A stretch of 64,000 nt of DNA from Gammaproteobacteria bacterium (GCA_030427085.1 JAUHXH010000001.1:248001-312000), one strand, 5' to 3'; counted from the stretch's first letter, positions 41,990 through 51,086 are shown. Notes: generated by a model not told the origin, from the letters alone. Made by a program: numbers and translations.

Positions 41990-44041
41990 ATGCCAAGTGT
42001 AATGAAAACGACCGGCCTGGCGCTGGCGGTCGGTGCGCTGGTAGCGGGAGTCGGTTGCAGTTCAACCTACGAGAGTGAATTCCAGCCCCTGTCCCGTTCC
42101 GGCGTTATCGTCCAGAACTTTGACACAACTGTGCGGCCCCAGGATGACTTCTTTGATTACGTGAATGGCACCTGGGTCGCCACCACGGAAATTCCGTCAG
42201 ACAAGTCGAGCTACGGTGCCTTTACCCGCATGCGTGAGGACGCCGATGCCAACGTGCGGGAAATCATCGAGCGGGCCGCCGCCAGCAATCCAGCGCCCGG
42301 CAGTTCTGAAGCTATGATCGGGCAGATGTACAACAGCTTCATGGACGAGGATGCGGTCAATGCCGCCGGCCTGGAGCCCCTGGCGCCGGAGTTGCGCCGC
42401 ATTGCCGCCGTCGATTCGCTGAACGAATTGCTCGCCTACTTCGGTTGGGCGAACTATGCGGGCATTAAAGTACCGCTGGGCATGGATGTGGCTGAGGACT
42501 ATAAGGACACCACTCGCTATCTGCCCTACATCGGCCAGAGCGGGTTGGGCCTGCCCAACAGCGACTACTACATCGACGATAGTGTAAAAGGCCAGTCCAT
42601 CATTGCGGACTACAAGGCCTACGCCAACGCCATGTTCCAGCGGCTGGGCTACAGCGAGAGCAAAGCGGCCGCTGCGACTGATCGCGTGTACGCGCTGGAA
42701 GCGGCATTGGCCAGCCACCACCGCCCACCGCAGGAAAACCGCGAATACACCCGCTGGTACAACCTCTATGGCCCGGGGCAGGGCGACTGGCCTGCCGGTG
42801 TGCCCTGGAATGCCTATCTGTCGGCTTTCGGGCTGAGCACTGACGGTGTGATCAGCCTGTCCCAGCCGGAATTTGGTGAAGGTCTGGCGGCTGTGTTAGC
42901 CGACTTCCCGCTGTCCACCTGGCGGGAATACCTGCAGTTACGCGCGGCCAGTTCCTCAGCCGCTTATCTCGATCAGCAGATGCAGGACCTCGGTTTTGAC
43001 TTCTACTCGCGCACGCTGTACGGCACGCCTGAGATGCGCCCGCGCTGGAAGCGCGGCGTGTCGCTGGTCAATGGTGCGCTGGGTGAGGCGGTTGCGCAGA
43101 TTTATGTGGCGGAGCACTTTCCACCCGAGGCCAAGGCTCGCATGGATGCCCTGGTCGACAACCTGCTCGCGGCCTACCACGATTCCATCAGCACGCTGGA
43201 CTGGATGAGCCCCGAGACGCGTGAGCGTGCATTGGACAAGCTCAGCAAGTTCACGCCGAACATTGGTTACCCCGACAAGTGGCTGGATTACTCGACCATG
43301 GAAGTGGGCGATGAACTATTGCCCAATGTCCGCGCCGCCAACCGCTGGGACATGCAGCGTGAAATCGACAAGCTGGGTGAGCCGGTGGATCCGCACGAGT
43401 GGTTCATGACGCCCCAAACGGTCAACGCCTATTACTACTCACTGCAGAACTCCATCACTTTCCCGGCCGCTATCCTGCAGCCGCCGTTTTTCGATATGGA
43501 GGCTGACGACGCGGTGAACTACGGTGCCATCGGTGCAGTGATCGGCCACGAGATTGGTCACGGCTTCGACGACAACGGTTCCCAGTTCGATGGCGCGGGT
43601 CGCCTGCACAACTGGTGGACTGATGCCGACCGCGCCGCGTTCAAGGAGCGCACCGCGGTGCTGATTGATCAGTACAACCAGTTCGAAGTGCTGCCCGACG
43701 TGTTCGTAAACGGCGCATTGACCCAGGGTGAAAACATCGGCGACCTGGCGGGCGTGTCTATCGCCTACCAGGCTTACCAGAAGTCTCTGGATGGAGAGCC
43801 CGCGCCGGTGCTGGACGGTTACACTGGCGAACAGCGCTTTTTTATCGGCTTTGCCCAGGCCTTCCTCAACAAGGCGCGCGACGAACGTCGCCGGCAATTG
43901 GTAAAAATCGACACCCACTCGCCGGACTATGTGCGCGTCAACGGCACATTGAGCAATGTGCCTGCGTTCTATGAAGCCTTTGATGTTAAGCCTGGCGACA
44001 AGCTCTATCGGCCACCCGAGGAGCGGGTGAAGATCTGGTAA
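41990..44041 (+). CDS. M13-family zinc metallopeptidase (PepO/neprilysin-like), probable lipoprotein
   Basis: This 683-residue protein starts at ATG 41990-41992 with GAGGAG 6 nt upstream. The first 22 residues form a signal ending VAGVGC, a possible but imperfect lipobox. The N-terminal M13 lobe begins with PQDDFFDYVNGTW. The catalytic block is VIGHEIGHGFDDNGSQFD, with HExxH, and ENIGDLAG carries the third zinc ligand. NAYYY near 478 is the substrate-binding NAxY motif. Family members degrade peptides up to about 40 residues. Secreted M20 and M13 genes together suggest peptide scavenging. Confidence 0.95.
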   Translation: MPSVMKTTGLALAVGALVAGVGCSSTYESEFQPLSRSGVIVQNFDTTVRPQDDFFDYVNGTWVATTEIPSDKSSYGAFTRMREDADANVREIIERAAASNPAPGSSEAMIGQMYNSFMDEDAVNAAGLEPLAPELRRIAAVDSLNELLAYFGWANYAGIKVPLGMDVAEDYKDTTRYLPYIGQSGLGLPNSDYYIDDSVKGQSIIADYKAYANAMFQRLGYSESKAAAATDRVYALEAALASHHRPPQENREYTRWYNLYGPGQGDWPAGVPWNAYLSAFGLSTDGVISLSQPEFGEGLAAVLADFPLSTWREYLQLRAASSSAAYLDQQMQDLGFDFYSRTLYGTPEMRPRWKRGVSLVNGALGEAVAQIYVAEHFPPEAKARMDALVDNLLAAYHDSISTLDWMSPETRERALDKLSKFTPNIGYPDKWLDYSTMEVGDELLPNVRAANRWDMQREIDKLGEPVDPHEWFMTPQTVNAYYYSLQNSITFPAAILQPPFFDMEADDAVNYGAIGAVIGHEIGHGFDDNGSQFDGAGRLHNWWTDADRAAFKERTAVLIDQYNQFEVLPDVFVNGALTQGENIGDLAGVSIAYQAYQKSLDGEPAPVLDGYTGEQRFFIGFAQAFLNKARDERRRQLVKIDTHSPDYVRVNGTLSNVPAFYEAFDVKPGDKLYRPPEERVKIW

Positions 44042-44043
44042 CC

Positions 44044-45006
44044 GTGACCGACTACGCTCCTTTCACCGATTCCACGGCGCTGCTGGGTGATGACACAGCG
44101 CTGCGGAATCGCTTCACCGAACAGGGCTACCTGTATCTGCGGGGCGTGGTGGATACCGCCGAAGCGCGTGAGCTTCGTCGTGATATTGCGGCGCAGTGCG
44201 CGGCGGAGGGCTGGTTAAAACCGGATACACCTCCGGAGGATTTTGTCGCCTGGACGGTGCCCTCGGTGGAAGGGGAAGAGGCTTACTTCAAGGCCTATGA
44301 TCGGGTCCAGCGCCTGCAATCATTTCATGCCTTACCACACAGCGCGGGTATGTCAGGTGTAATGCGCAGCCTCTTGGGGCCCAGTGCATTTCCCCATCCG
44401 CTCAGCATTGCGCGCCTGGTATTTCCCTTTAACCAGGATTTTGCGACTCCGCCACACCAGGACTATCCCAACAACCAGGGGACGGCAGACCTTTACGCAT
44501 GTTGGACACCCCTGATGGATTGCCCTGTTGCCCTTGGGCCGCTGGCCATTGCTGTTGGCAGTCACCGGCAGGGCATTTTGCCGCTGGAATATGCCCTCGG
44601 TGCCGGTCATCGGCAGGTGGCGCCGCGCCTCACAGATAATCTCCATTGGGTGAGTGGTCCGATGGCGGTGGGCGATGTGCTGGTGTTCCACAGTTTGACG
44701 GTGCATCGGGCGCTGCCTAACCAGACCGAGCAGATGCGCATTTCCGTCGACTATCGCTTTCAGGCGGAAGGGGAAGCACTGGTGGAGCAGAGTTTGAATT
44801 CCCATTTCCAGCGGCAGAGCTGGGATGAAATCTACGCTGACTGGGATCGCGACGAACTGAAATACTATTGGAAGAGTCGGGATTACACCGTAGTGCCCTG
44901 GGACCCCGATATTCATCAGGTGCCGCAAACCCTGCAGGAGGCAGTTGCTCTCAATCAGCGTTACAAACAGCAGCGCGCGAAACTGGCGGACAAGTTTCGC
45001 AGTTAG
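44044..45006 (+). CDS. Phytanoyl-CoA dioxygenase family protein
   Basis: This 320-residue enzyme belongs to the Fe(II)/2-oxoglutarate PhyH family. The iron ligands are visible as His138 and Asp140 (PPHQDYPNNQG) and His221 (TVHRALPN), and Arg232 (MRISVDYRF) would bind 2-oxoglutarate. It is read from GTG 44044, two bases after the M13 TAA, with no strong ribosome site, so translational coupling is likely. Bacterial PhyH proteins hydroxylate small molecules such as ectoine or antibiotics. The substrate here is unknown. A glycosyltransferase and two further oxygenase-type genes follow on the same strand. Confidence 0.88.
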   Translation: MTDYAPFTDSTALLGDDTALRNRFTEQGYLYLRGVVDTAEARELRRDIAAQCAAEGWLKPDTPPEDFVAWTVPSVEGEEAYFKAYDRVQRLQSFHALPHSAGMSGVMRSLLGPSAFPHPLSIARLVFPFNQDFATPPHQDYPNNQGTADLYACWTPLMDCPVALGPLAIAVGSHRQGILPLEYALGAGHRQVAPRLTDNLHWVSGPMAVGDVLVFHSLTVHRALPNQTEQMRISVDYRFQAEGEALVEQSLNSHFQRQSWDEIYADWDRDELKYYWKSRDYTVVPWDPDIHQVPQTLQEAVALNQRYKQQRAKLADKFRS

Positions 45007-45053
45007 ATTTACCGGCATGTACACTAGCCCGCTGATAACTGTACGGAGCGCGC

Positions 45054-46142
45054 ATGCGCCACCTGATCGATAAAGTCCTGGGTCGCAAGGAAACGCCCGC
45101 TCCCGCTACGGAGGCGGCTGATACCAAACCCCTCGCGGCGGATATTCCCTTCTCACCGCTGCCCGTAAAGCGTCACGCGCGCGAGATGCCGGTGTTGCCT
45201 GTTGCCGAAACCGCTCAACCGAAAGTGTCGGTGGTGCTGGTGGTTTACCGCATGCGACGTCAGGCCATGAACACCATCCACACCCTGACCACACCCTACC
45301 AGCGCGGTGTCAGTGACCGCGATTTCGAACTGATCGTGGTGGAAAATGCCAGTGATGAAAACCTGGTGGAATCGGAAGTCTTGGCGGCGGGTAGCAATGT
45401 GTCTTACCACCTGCGTCAGGAAACCCGACCCACACCGGTGTTTGCGGCCAACTTTGGCGCGTCACAGGCGCGTGGGGAATTGGTCACTGTGATGCTGGAT
45501 GGCGCGCGTATGGTCACGCCAGGGCTGATCAACTACCTCATCGCAGCGCAGCGGCTTTCCACACAGGCTGTTATCGCCACACCAAGCTATCACCTGGGCC
45601 ACCGCGTTCAGCAAAAAGCCATGCTGGAGGGCTATGACGAGGCCGAGGAACAACAACTCCTGGCCTCGGTGGACTGGCGGCAGGACGGCTATCGCCTGTT
45701 CGAAATTTCCTGTCTGAGCCGTACCAGCATGGGCGGCATCTTTCGGCCTTTCGGCGAGAGCAATTGCCTGAGCCTGCCCCTGGCGCTGTATCGGGAGATC
45801 GGCGGCTTCGATGAGGCCTTCGACGAAACCGGCGGTGGTCAGGCTAATCTCGACCTGTACAAGCGGGCGGTGGAACATCCCGGAAGCGATTTGATCGTGC
45901 TGCCGGGAGAGGGAAGTTTCCACCAGTTCCACGGCGGCGTGACCACTGGCCAGCAGGGGGAGGAGCGCCATCAGGCGATGGTGGCGCACTTTGCACAGTA
46001 TGCTGCGCTGCGTGGTGGGCCTTACATTCCGCCAGACAAGCGGCCGATTTACTTCGGCCCGGTGCCTGACTCCGCTGTGCGATTCATTCGCAACAGCGGC
46101 AATATGTTGATCAATACACTGCGCGACGAGGGGGAGGCCTGA
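45054..46142 (+). CDS. GT2-type glycosyltransferase
   Basis: This 362-residue protein has a soluble tail of about 55 residues and then a GT-A fold of family 2: VSVVLVVYRMRRQAMNTI, ELIVVENASDEN, and FAANFGASQARGELVTVMLDGARM. The usual DxD is replaced by LDGA with Asp149. GGFDEAFDETGGGQ later on is the acceptor-side block. No membrane segment is seen. ATG has GGAG 6 nt upstream. It lies 47 nt after the PhyH-like gene and directly before a 2OG oxygenase gene, so a glycosylated and hydroxylated product is plausible. Confidence 0.88.
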   Translation: MRHLIDKVLGRKETPAPATEAADTKPLAADIPFSPLPVKRHAREMPVLPVAETAQPKVSVVLVVYRMRRQAMNTIHTLTTPYQRGVSDRDFELIVVENASDENLVESEVLAAGSNVSYHLRQETRPTPVFAANFGASQARGELVTVMLDGARMVTPGLINYLIAAQRLSTQAVIATPSYHLGHRVQQKAMLEGYDEAEEQQLLASVDWRQDGYRLFEISCLSRTSMGGIFRPFGESNCLSLPLALYREIGGFDEAFDETGGGQANLDLYKRAVEHPGSDLIVLPGEGSFHQFHGGVTTGQQGEERHQAMVAHFAQYAALRGGPYIPPDKRPIYFGPVPDSAVRFIRNSGNMLINTLRDEGEA

Positions 46143-46928
46143 GTGTCGAAGGACGCTGCATTGGCGCGGCTCGAGTCGGAGACAGTCATCGAATTCTCCC
46201 GCTTGCCAGCACTAGCCGAAGCGAATGGTCCGGGTTACCGCCACGCCAGTCCATTTCCCCATGTGGTACTGGACGATTTTATCAGCGAGCAATGGTGTCG
46301 CGATCTGGTAGCGGTCTTTCCCCAGCCCGGGGAAGACAAAAACTGGCGCAAGTTGCATGACAGTTACGCTGATGGCGATCGTTCCCAGGCGGGCAAGCTG
46401 GGCCTGCCCAACCCGCGTGAGCTACCCCCACTCATCCGGGAACTGCTACTGGAATGTAACTCCGGCCCGTTCCTGCGCTTTCTTGAATCGCTCACCGGGA
46501 TAGAGGGGCTCATCCCCGACCCCAAATTCAAGGGCGGCGGTGCGCATCAGGTGCTCCCCGGCGGTTATCTGGGCATCCACGCCGACTTCACTGAACACCG
46601 CTACTTTCGCCTGTCGCGGCGCATCAATGTGTTGATCTATCTGAATGAAGATTGGCGTGACGAGTGGGGCGGCCAACTGGAACTGTGGCGTAGGGATTTG
46701 TCCGGGTGTGAGCGACGTGTCAGTCCGTTGATGGGCCGCTGTGTGGTATTCAATACCGATGCCACTTCCTTCCACGGCCACCCCGACCCACTGGATTGTC
46801 CACCTGAGATGACTCGCCGATCCATCGCCCTGTACTACTACACGCACGGTCGTGACGATCATGTGCCGCCCGTTAGCAGCACCGATTGGCGTAAGGTGAG
46901 TCGTGATCATCTACCCCGGGCAGAGTAG
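46143..46928 (+). CDS. 2-oxoglutarate/Fe(II)-dependent oxygenase
   Basis: This 261-residue protein has the jelly-roll oxygenase signature. HxD is His146-Asp148 in LGIHADF, the distal histidine is His211 or His213 in FHGHP, and an arginine near 225 would bind 2-oxoglutarate. The INVLIYLNEDW strand and the WGGQLELW block match prolyl-4-hydroxylase-like proteins. It is read from GTG 46143, immediately after the glycosyltransferase TGA, with GGAGG 5 nt upstream. The substrate is unknown. A shortened paralogue follows 5 nt after its stop. Confidence 0.9.
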   Translation: MSKDAALARLESETVIEFSRLPALAEANGPGYRHASPFPHVVLDDFISEQWCRDLVAVFPQPGEDKNWRKLHDSYADGDRSQAGKLGLPNPRELPPLIRELLLECNSGPFLRFLESLTGIEGLIPDPKFKGGGAHQVLPGGYLGIHADFTEHRYFRLSRRINVLIYLNEDWRDEWGGQLELWRRDLSGCERRVSPLMGRCVVFNTDATSFHGHPDPLDCPPEMTRRSIALYYYTHGRDDHVPPVSSTDWRKVSRDHLPRAE

Positions 46929-46933
46929 GGGCC

Positions 46934-47425
46934 ATGTTGCAGGCACTACATTTTCCCTCGTTTGATGCCAGCCTGGCCGCTGCAGATTCTGCCTCGGCGC
47001 CGGGAGACCAATTACCACTGAGGCTGGTGTCGTTGATTCAACCCGCTGCACTGCCCGTTCTGGCTTCGTGCGCCAGTGTGGAAGCTCTGCCCATGCAGCG
47101 CCTGGTGTGGGAGTTGCAGGCCAACGGCCTACTGATGCGCTTCCAGAAGTTGAGTGGACTGGAGGGATTGCTGCCCGACCCCCACTTGTATGCGGGTGGT
47201 CTGGTGGAAGACGCAAGCTGCGAAGCGCTGGCGAATCTTTTTGCCACAAGGCACCCCGAAACCCATCTCGATCTGGCGCTCACGCTATGGGTAGGGCTGA
47301 CCGGAGAGGCGGCGGGCGATGCAGTGCTTGAATCGAGAGCAGGCGCTCCCCAATCCCTGCCACCCGGCATGACCCGCGCGCTGTTAATTCACTATTGGTC
47401 CAGACCGGCTCTCAGCCCTGAATAG
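46934..47425 (+). CDS. Shortened, metal-site-less paralogue of the upstream 2OG oxygenase
   Basis: This 163-residue protein aligns in part with its neighbour. WELQANGLLMRFQKLSGLEG with LLPDPHLYAGG here matches LLECNSGPFLRFLESLTGIEG with LIPDPKFKGGG there, and LPPGMTRALLIHYW matches CPPEMTRRSIALYY. The segment between is shorter and lacks the HxD and the distal histidine, so it should not bind iron. The frame is intact. It may be a pseudoenzyme or partner subunit of the active oxygenase, or a decayed duplicate. Its last 14 nt overlap the ppk1 end on the other strand. Confidence 0.78.
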   Translation: MLQALHFPSFDASLAAADSASAPGDQLPLRLVSLIQPAALPVLASCASVEALPMQRLVWELQANGLLMRFQKLSGLEGLLPDPHLYAGGLVEDASCEALANLFATRHPETHLDLALTLWVGLTGEAAGDAVLESRAGAPQSLPPGMTRALLIHYWSRPALSPE

Positions 47426-49574
47426 CCAGTTTCTCCAATAGCTGTGCCTGCACCGAACGCTGTGGCTGACTACCGCGAGGCGTGGCTAACACGTAGCGGC
47501 CGTCGGCATGCAGGCGCCAGCTCTGGCAGTTGTCGGTCAGGTAGAGGTCCAGCTCTTTTTTGATGCGCTGAGCGAGCTTGGAGTTGAGGATGGGGAAGCC
47601 CACCTCAACACGATTGAGCAGGTTCCGCTCCATCCAGTCCGCACTGGAGCAGTACACCTGATGCTCGGCATTGTGGAAGTAGTGCACGCGGGAGTGTTCG
47701 AGGAAGCGCCCAACCACGGAAAATACGCGAATGTTGTCTGAGATACCCGGCACTCCGGGGCGCAGACAGCACATGCCGCGAACAATCAGGTCCACCTTCA
47801 CGCCGGCCTGCGAGGCGCGGTACATCAGCTTGATCATCTTGTGCTCGGTCAGACCGTTGACCTTGGAGATGATGTGGGCTTTTTTGCCGGCCTGCGCCGC
47901 CTCGATTTCAGTTTCCACCATGGCCTGCAAGTTGCGCTGCAGGGTGAAAGGGGCGTGCAGGAGACGCTGCAGACGCATGGCCTTGCCCATGCCGGTTAAC
48001 TGCGTGAATACCTTCTGCACGTCGGCGCACACGGTTTCGTTGGCGGTGAGCAGGCTGTAGTCGGTGTAAATGCGCGCATTGCGCGGGTGATAGTTGCCGG
48101 TTCCCAACTGGGCGTAGCGCACCAGCTTGCGACCTTCCCGGCGAATGATGAGCATCATCTTGGCGTGGGTTTTGTGGTTCAGCACGCCGTACACCACCAC
48201 GGCACCGGCTTCCTGCAACTCCGAAGCCAGGTGGATGTTTTCCTCTTCGTCGAACCGTGCCCGCAGCTCGATCACCACCGTCACTTCTTTACCGTTGCGA
48301 GCTGCTTCCGCCAGCAGGCTGACCAGTTCGGAGGACTGCCCGGTACGGTAGAGCGTCTGCTTGATCGCCACTACCTTGGGGTCGGCTGCGGCTTGGCGCA
48401 GCATGTCCACCACCGGCGCAAAGGACTCGTAAGGGTGCAGCAGTAACTGGTCTTCCAGACTGATGGATTCGAAAATATGCCGTTCGTCCTTCAGCGCCTT
48501 GGGCAGGCCCGGGGTAAACACCGGGTAGCACAGGTCTGGGCGCTCGAGTTGGTCGATGAGTGAGGTCAGGCGCCCCAGGTTGACCGGCCCCTGAACCCGG
48601 AACAGGGATTCCTCGCCGAGTTTGAAGTGCTGCAGCAGGTAAGTGTAAAGCTCTTCGGGGCAGTCGGCGCCGATTTCCAGTTTCACCGCGGCGCCGAAGC
48701 GGCGGGAGTGTAGCTCCCCGCGAATTGCTGTGGCCATGTCCTGCATGGCGTCCGCATCCACGTCCACGTCGGAGTTACGAATGACCCGGAACTGGTGAAT
48801 CTCCTTGACTCGCATGCCGGCAAACAGATCTTCGGCGTGGGCCTTGATAATGGAGGACAGCTGCACGAAACACTGCCCCTCCGGCGCCACGTCGTCGGGT
48901 AGCGCAATCACCCTGGGTAGCGAACGCGGGGCAGGCACAATGGCCATGCCGCTTTCGCGACCGAAGGCGTCTTTACCCTCGAGTGACAGAATGAAGTTCA
49001 GGCTTTTGTTCACCAGGCGGGGGAAGGGGTGGGCCGGGTCCAGCCCGATGGGGCTGATCAGGGGTTGCACTTCACGCCGGAAATAGCGTTTTACCCACGC
49101 AGCCTGTGCTTCGTTCCAATCGGTACGGCGCAAGAGGCTGACACCTTGTTCCCGCAGGGCTGGCAACAGGATGTCGTTATAAATTTGATACTGGCGTTGG
49201 TAAGCCTCGTGGCTCTGCAGGTTGATCTGGCGCAGCACCTCCCGGGCGGGCATGGCGTCGCGGCCGGGGATATCCCGGTCGAACTCGACCTGCTTCATCA
49301 GCCCGGCTACGCGAATCTCGTAGAACTCATCCATATTGGAGGAAAAGATCAGCAGGAAGCGCAGGCGCTCCAGCAAGGGGATGGTGTCGTCAACGGCCTG
49401 GGCCAGTACACGCAGATTGAACTGCAGGTGGGACAGTTGCCGGTTGATGTACAGGACAGGATCATTGAGGTTGGGCAGTTCACTGGGTGCATCCCACTGG
49501 GGGCGTTCTTCCACCAGTTCATCCGGTGACACCTCTGCGATGGGGCTAATGCCCTCGTTCAACTGGTCGTCCAT
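47412..49574 (-). CDS. ppk1: Polyphosphate kinase 1
   Basis: This 720-residue enzyme starts at ATG 49572-49574 with GAGG 7 nt upstream; an in-frame codon six residues earlier is less likely. It makes long-chain polyphosphate from ATP. The NLNDPVLYINRQLSHLQFNLRVLAQA start is typical. The phosphorylated histidine is His470 in NHKTHAKMM, and the TGNYHPRNARIYTDYSLLTANE and SSADWMERNLLNRVE blocks match the two phospholipase-D-like C-terminal domains. It is a stand-alone gene convergent with the 2OG oxygenase cluster. No exopolyphosphatase gene (ppx) is in view. Confidence 0.96.
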   Translation of the reverse strand: MDDQLNEGISPIAEVSPDELVEERPQWDAPSELPNLNDPVLYINRQLSHLQFNLRVLAQAVDDTIPLLERLRFLLIFSSNMDEFYEIRVAGLMKQVEFDRDIPGRDAMPAREVLRQINLQSHEAYQRQYQIYNDILLPALREQGVSLLRRTDWNEAQAAWVKRYFRREVQPLISPIGLDPAHPFPRLVNKSLNFILSLEGKDAFGRESGMAIVPAPRSLPRVIALPDDVAPEGQCFVQLSSIIKAHAEDLFAGMRVKEIHQFRVIRNSDVDVDADAMQDMATAIRGELHSRRFGAAVKLEIGADCPEELYTYLLQHFKLGEESLFRVQGPVNLGRLTSLIDQLERPDLCYPVFTPGLPKALKDERHIFESISLEDQLLLHPYESFAPVVDMLRQAAADPKVVAIKQTLYRTGQSSELVSLLAEAARNGKEVTVVIELRARFDEEENIHLASELQEAGAVVVYGVLNHKTHAKMMLIIRREGRKLVRYAQLGTGNYHPRNARIYTDYSLLTANETVCADVQKVFTQLTGMGKAMRLQRLLHAPFTLQRNLQAMVETEIEAAQAGKKAHIISKVNGLTEHKMIKLMYRASQAGVKVDLIVRGMCCLRPGVPGISDNIRVFSVVGRFLEHSRVHYFHNAEHQVYCSSADWMERNLLNRVEVGFPILNSKLAQRIKKELDLYLTDNCQSWRLHADGRYVLATPRGSQPQRSVQAQLLEKLAIQG

Positions 49575-49721
49575 GTTCTGCCTCTTTACCACGCCTCATT
49601 TACCACGATGGGGCCGTCTTGCGCGCCGTAGCGGGCAAATCAGTATATCGCCACGAGTAAGCCTGTGCTAAGTTTTTGACGCACCGGTGAATGGGACCCG
49701 GGCGAACCAATCACATAGCAT

Positions 49722-50417
49722 ATGACGGTAATGTTGCAATCCAATGACAGTGACGGCGAGCGCGCCGCTAGTGCCTATCCGGTGTGGGACGTTCCCACAC
49801 GAATAATCCACTGGAGCTTGCCCGTACTGCTGGCAGTAGCCTGGTGGAGCGGTGAAAACGACCAGCTCACCGTTCACCAGTGGTGCGGCTACCTCGTATT
49901 ACTGCTGGTTGGCCTGCGTCTGGTTTGGGGTTTTGTCGGCAGCCGGCACTCGCGCTTTACTGATTTTGTTCGTGGCCCCACGACCATCTGGCGTTACCTG
50001 CGCGGAGGGGAAAGCGGGCCGGGACACAACCCGATGGGCGCGCTGTTTGTAGTGGTGGTTCTGTTGGTGCTACTGATTCAGGCGCTGACGGGCCTGTTCA
50101 ATTCCGACGGTGTGCTCTACGACGGCCCCTTACGCGGTGCGGTGAATGATGATCTTGCAGACCAGTTGGGGGCAGTGCACGACTGGCTGTTCAATGTGAT
50201 TCTCGCGCTGGTAGCCTTGCATCTACTCGCCATCACTTACTACCAATTCGGCCGCCGACAACCGCTGGTGCAGGCCATCTGGCGCGGCAAGGCGCTGGGC
50301 AAGGAGGGCGTTTCCGCGCCGGTCAACGCTGGCTGGGCCGTACTTATCGTGGTGATACTGGCGGGCCTGCTGTGGCTCGCGGTGAGCCTGGCACCTGAGC
50401 CCGCCAGTTACTGGTAA
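49722..50417 (+). CDS. Cytochrome b (b561/b6-like) membrane protein
   Basis: This 231-residue protein has about four core membrane helices plus a C-terminal one. Histidines suited to bind two b-type hemes are His30 (TRIIHWSLP), His52 (VHQW), His153 (GAVHDW) and His167 (VALHLLA). The pattern matches diheme cytochrome b of the b561/HydC group, which passes electrons across the inner membrane. ATG 49722 has no clear ribosome site, and ATG 49731 is an alternative. It is convergent with a cytochrome c' gene 14 nt away. Confidence 0.9.
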   Translation: MTVMLQSNDSDGERAASAYPVWDVPTRIIHWSLPVLLAVAWWSGENDQLTVHQWCGYLVLLLVGLRLVWGFVGSRHSRFTDFVRGPTTIWRYLRGGESGPGHNPMGALFVVVVLLVLLIQALTGLFNSDGVLYDGPLRGAVNDDLADQLGAVHDWLFNVILALVALHLLAITYYQFGRRQPLVQAIWRGKALGKEGVSAPVNAGWAVLIVVILAGLLWLAVSLAPEPASYW

Positions 50418-50431
50418 GTCGGTTTCAGGCG

Positions 50432-50911
50432 CTAGTAGAGATAGTCCTTGGCTTTGTACTCGTCGTGGCAGCCTTTACAGGTCTTGCCCACGGCGCCCAC
50501 CTGGGCGGCTACTTGACCGGCATCGCCGCTATTGGCGGCAGACTGCAACTTAACGGTCGCTTCGCCAAACGCCTGCCAGCGCTGCGCAAAGTCATCCTTG
50601 TTGCTCCAGATGCCCGGCTTTGCCCGCGTCGTGCCTTTCTCCGATCCTTCGGGGAAGCCCCGCACTAAATCGAGGGTGGCAATGGCGGCCAGGTCGTTGG
50701 CGTAGGCCTGCGCGGCGGCGGCGTCAAAGGGGCGCTTGCCCTTGGCCATGTCGCCCAGAGGACCGAAGTTGCTGGCCATCAGCGCAAAAATGGACTGGCG
50801 ATAGGACTGGGAGACCTGTTCACTGTCAAAGTGGGCCTGGCTCAGGCTGGCGGCAATTAACCCGGTACTCAGGGTTGTGGCGATCAGGGTAGTGCGGAAC
50901 ATCGAAGTCAC
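50432..50911 (-). CDS. Cytochrome c' (class II cytochrome c)
   Basis: This 159-residue protein is best read from GTG 50909-50911, which has GGAGG 7 nt upstream; an ATG three codons later is the alternative. A signal peptide ends near residue 26 (SQA). The mature part is a four-helix bundle with the heme motif CKGCH at 145-149 close to the C-terminus, the hallmark of class II cytochromes. Cytochrome c' proteins bind NO or act in electron transfer in the periplasm. It is convergent with the cytochrome b gene, so the two may be partners. Confidence 0.94.
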   Translation of the reverse strand: MTSMFRTTLIATTLSTGLIAASLSQAHFDSEQVSQSYRQSIFALMASNFGPLGDMAKGKRPFDAAAAQAYANDLAAIATLDLVRGFPEGSEKGTTRAKPGIWSNKDDFAQRWQAFGEATVKLQSAANSGDAGQVAAQVGAVGKTCKGCHDEYKAKDYLY

Positions 50912-51029
50912 AGTAATTCCTCCATGTATGCTTCGCGATCCAGAGTAGCTGCCCCCGCGCTGGTGGGCAAGACAGCCGCCGCTGGATTGTATTCTTAAAC
51001 CCAGTCGCGCTAGTTCTGTGCCTATGCGC

Positions 51030-51043
51030 TTCACCCCCGTGAA
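51030..51043. promoter_or_regulatory. Candidate operator: TTCAC-N4-GTGAA
   Basis: A perfect 5+5 dyad, TTCAC (51030-51034) and GTGAA (51039-51043), lies 43 nt before the KstD-like gene. It is the kind of site bound by TetR/FadR-type regulators, but no regulator is linked. It may be chance. Confidence 0.3.
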
Positions 51044-51086
51044 ATACCGCTAACATGGCGCGAAATAAGAGCGAGCCGGCGGGCAG

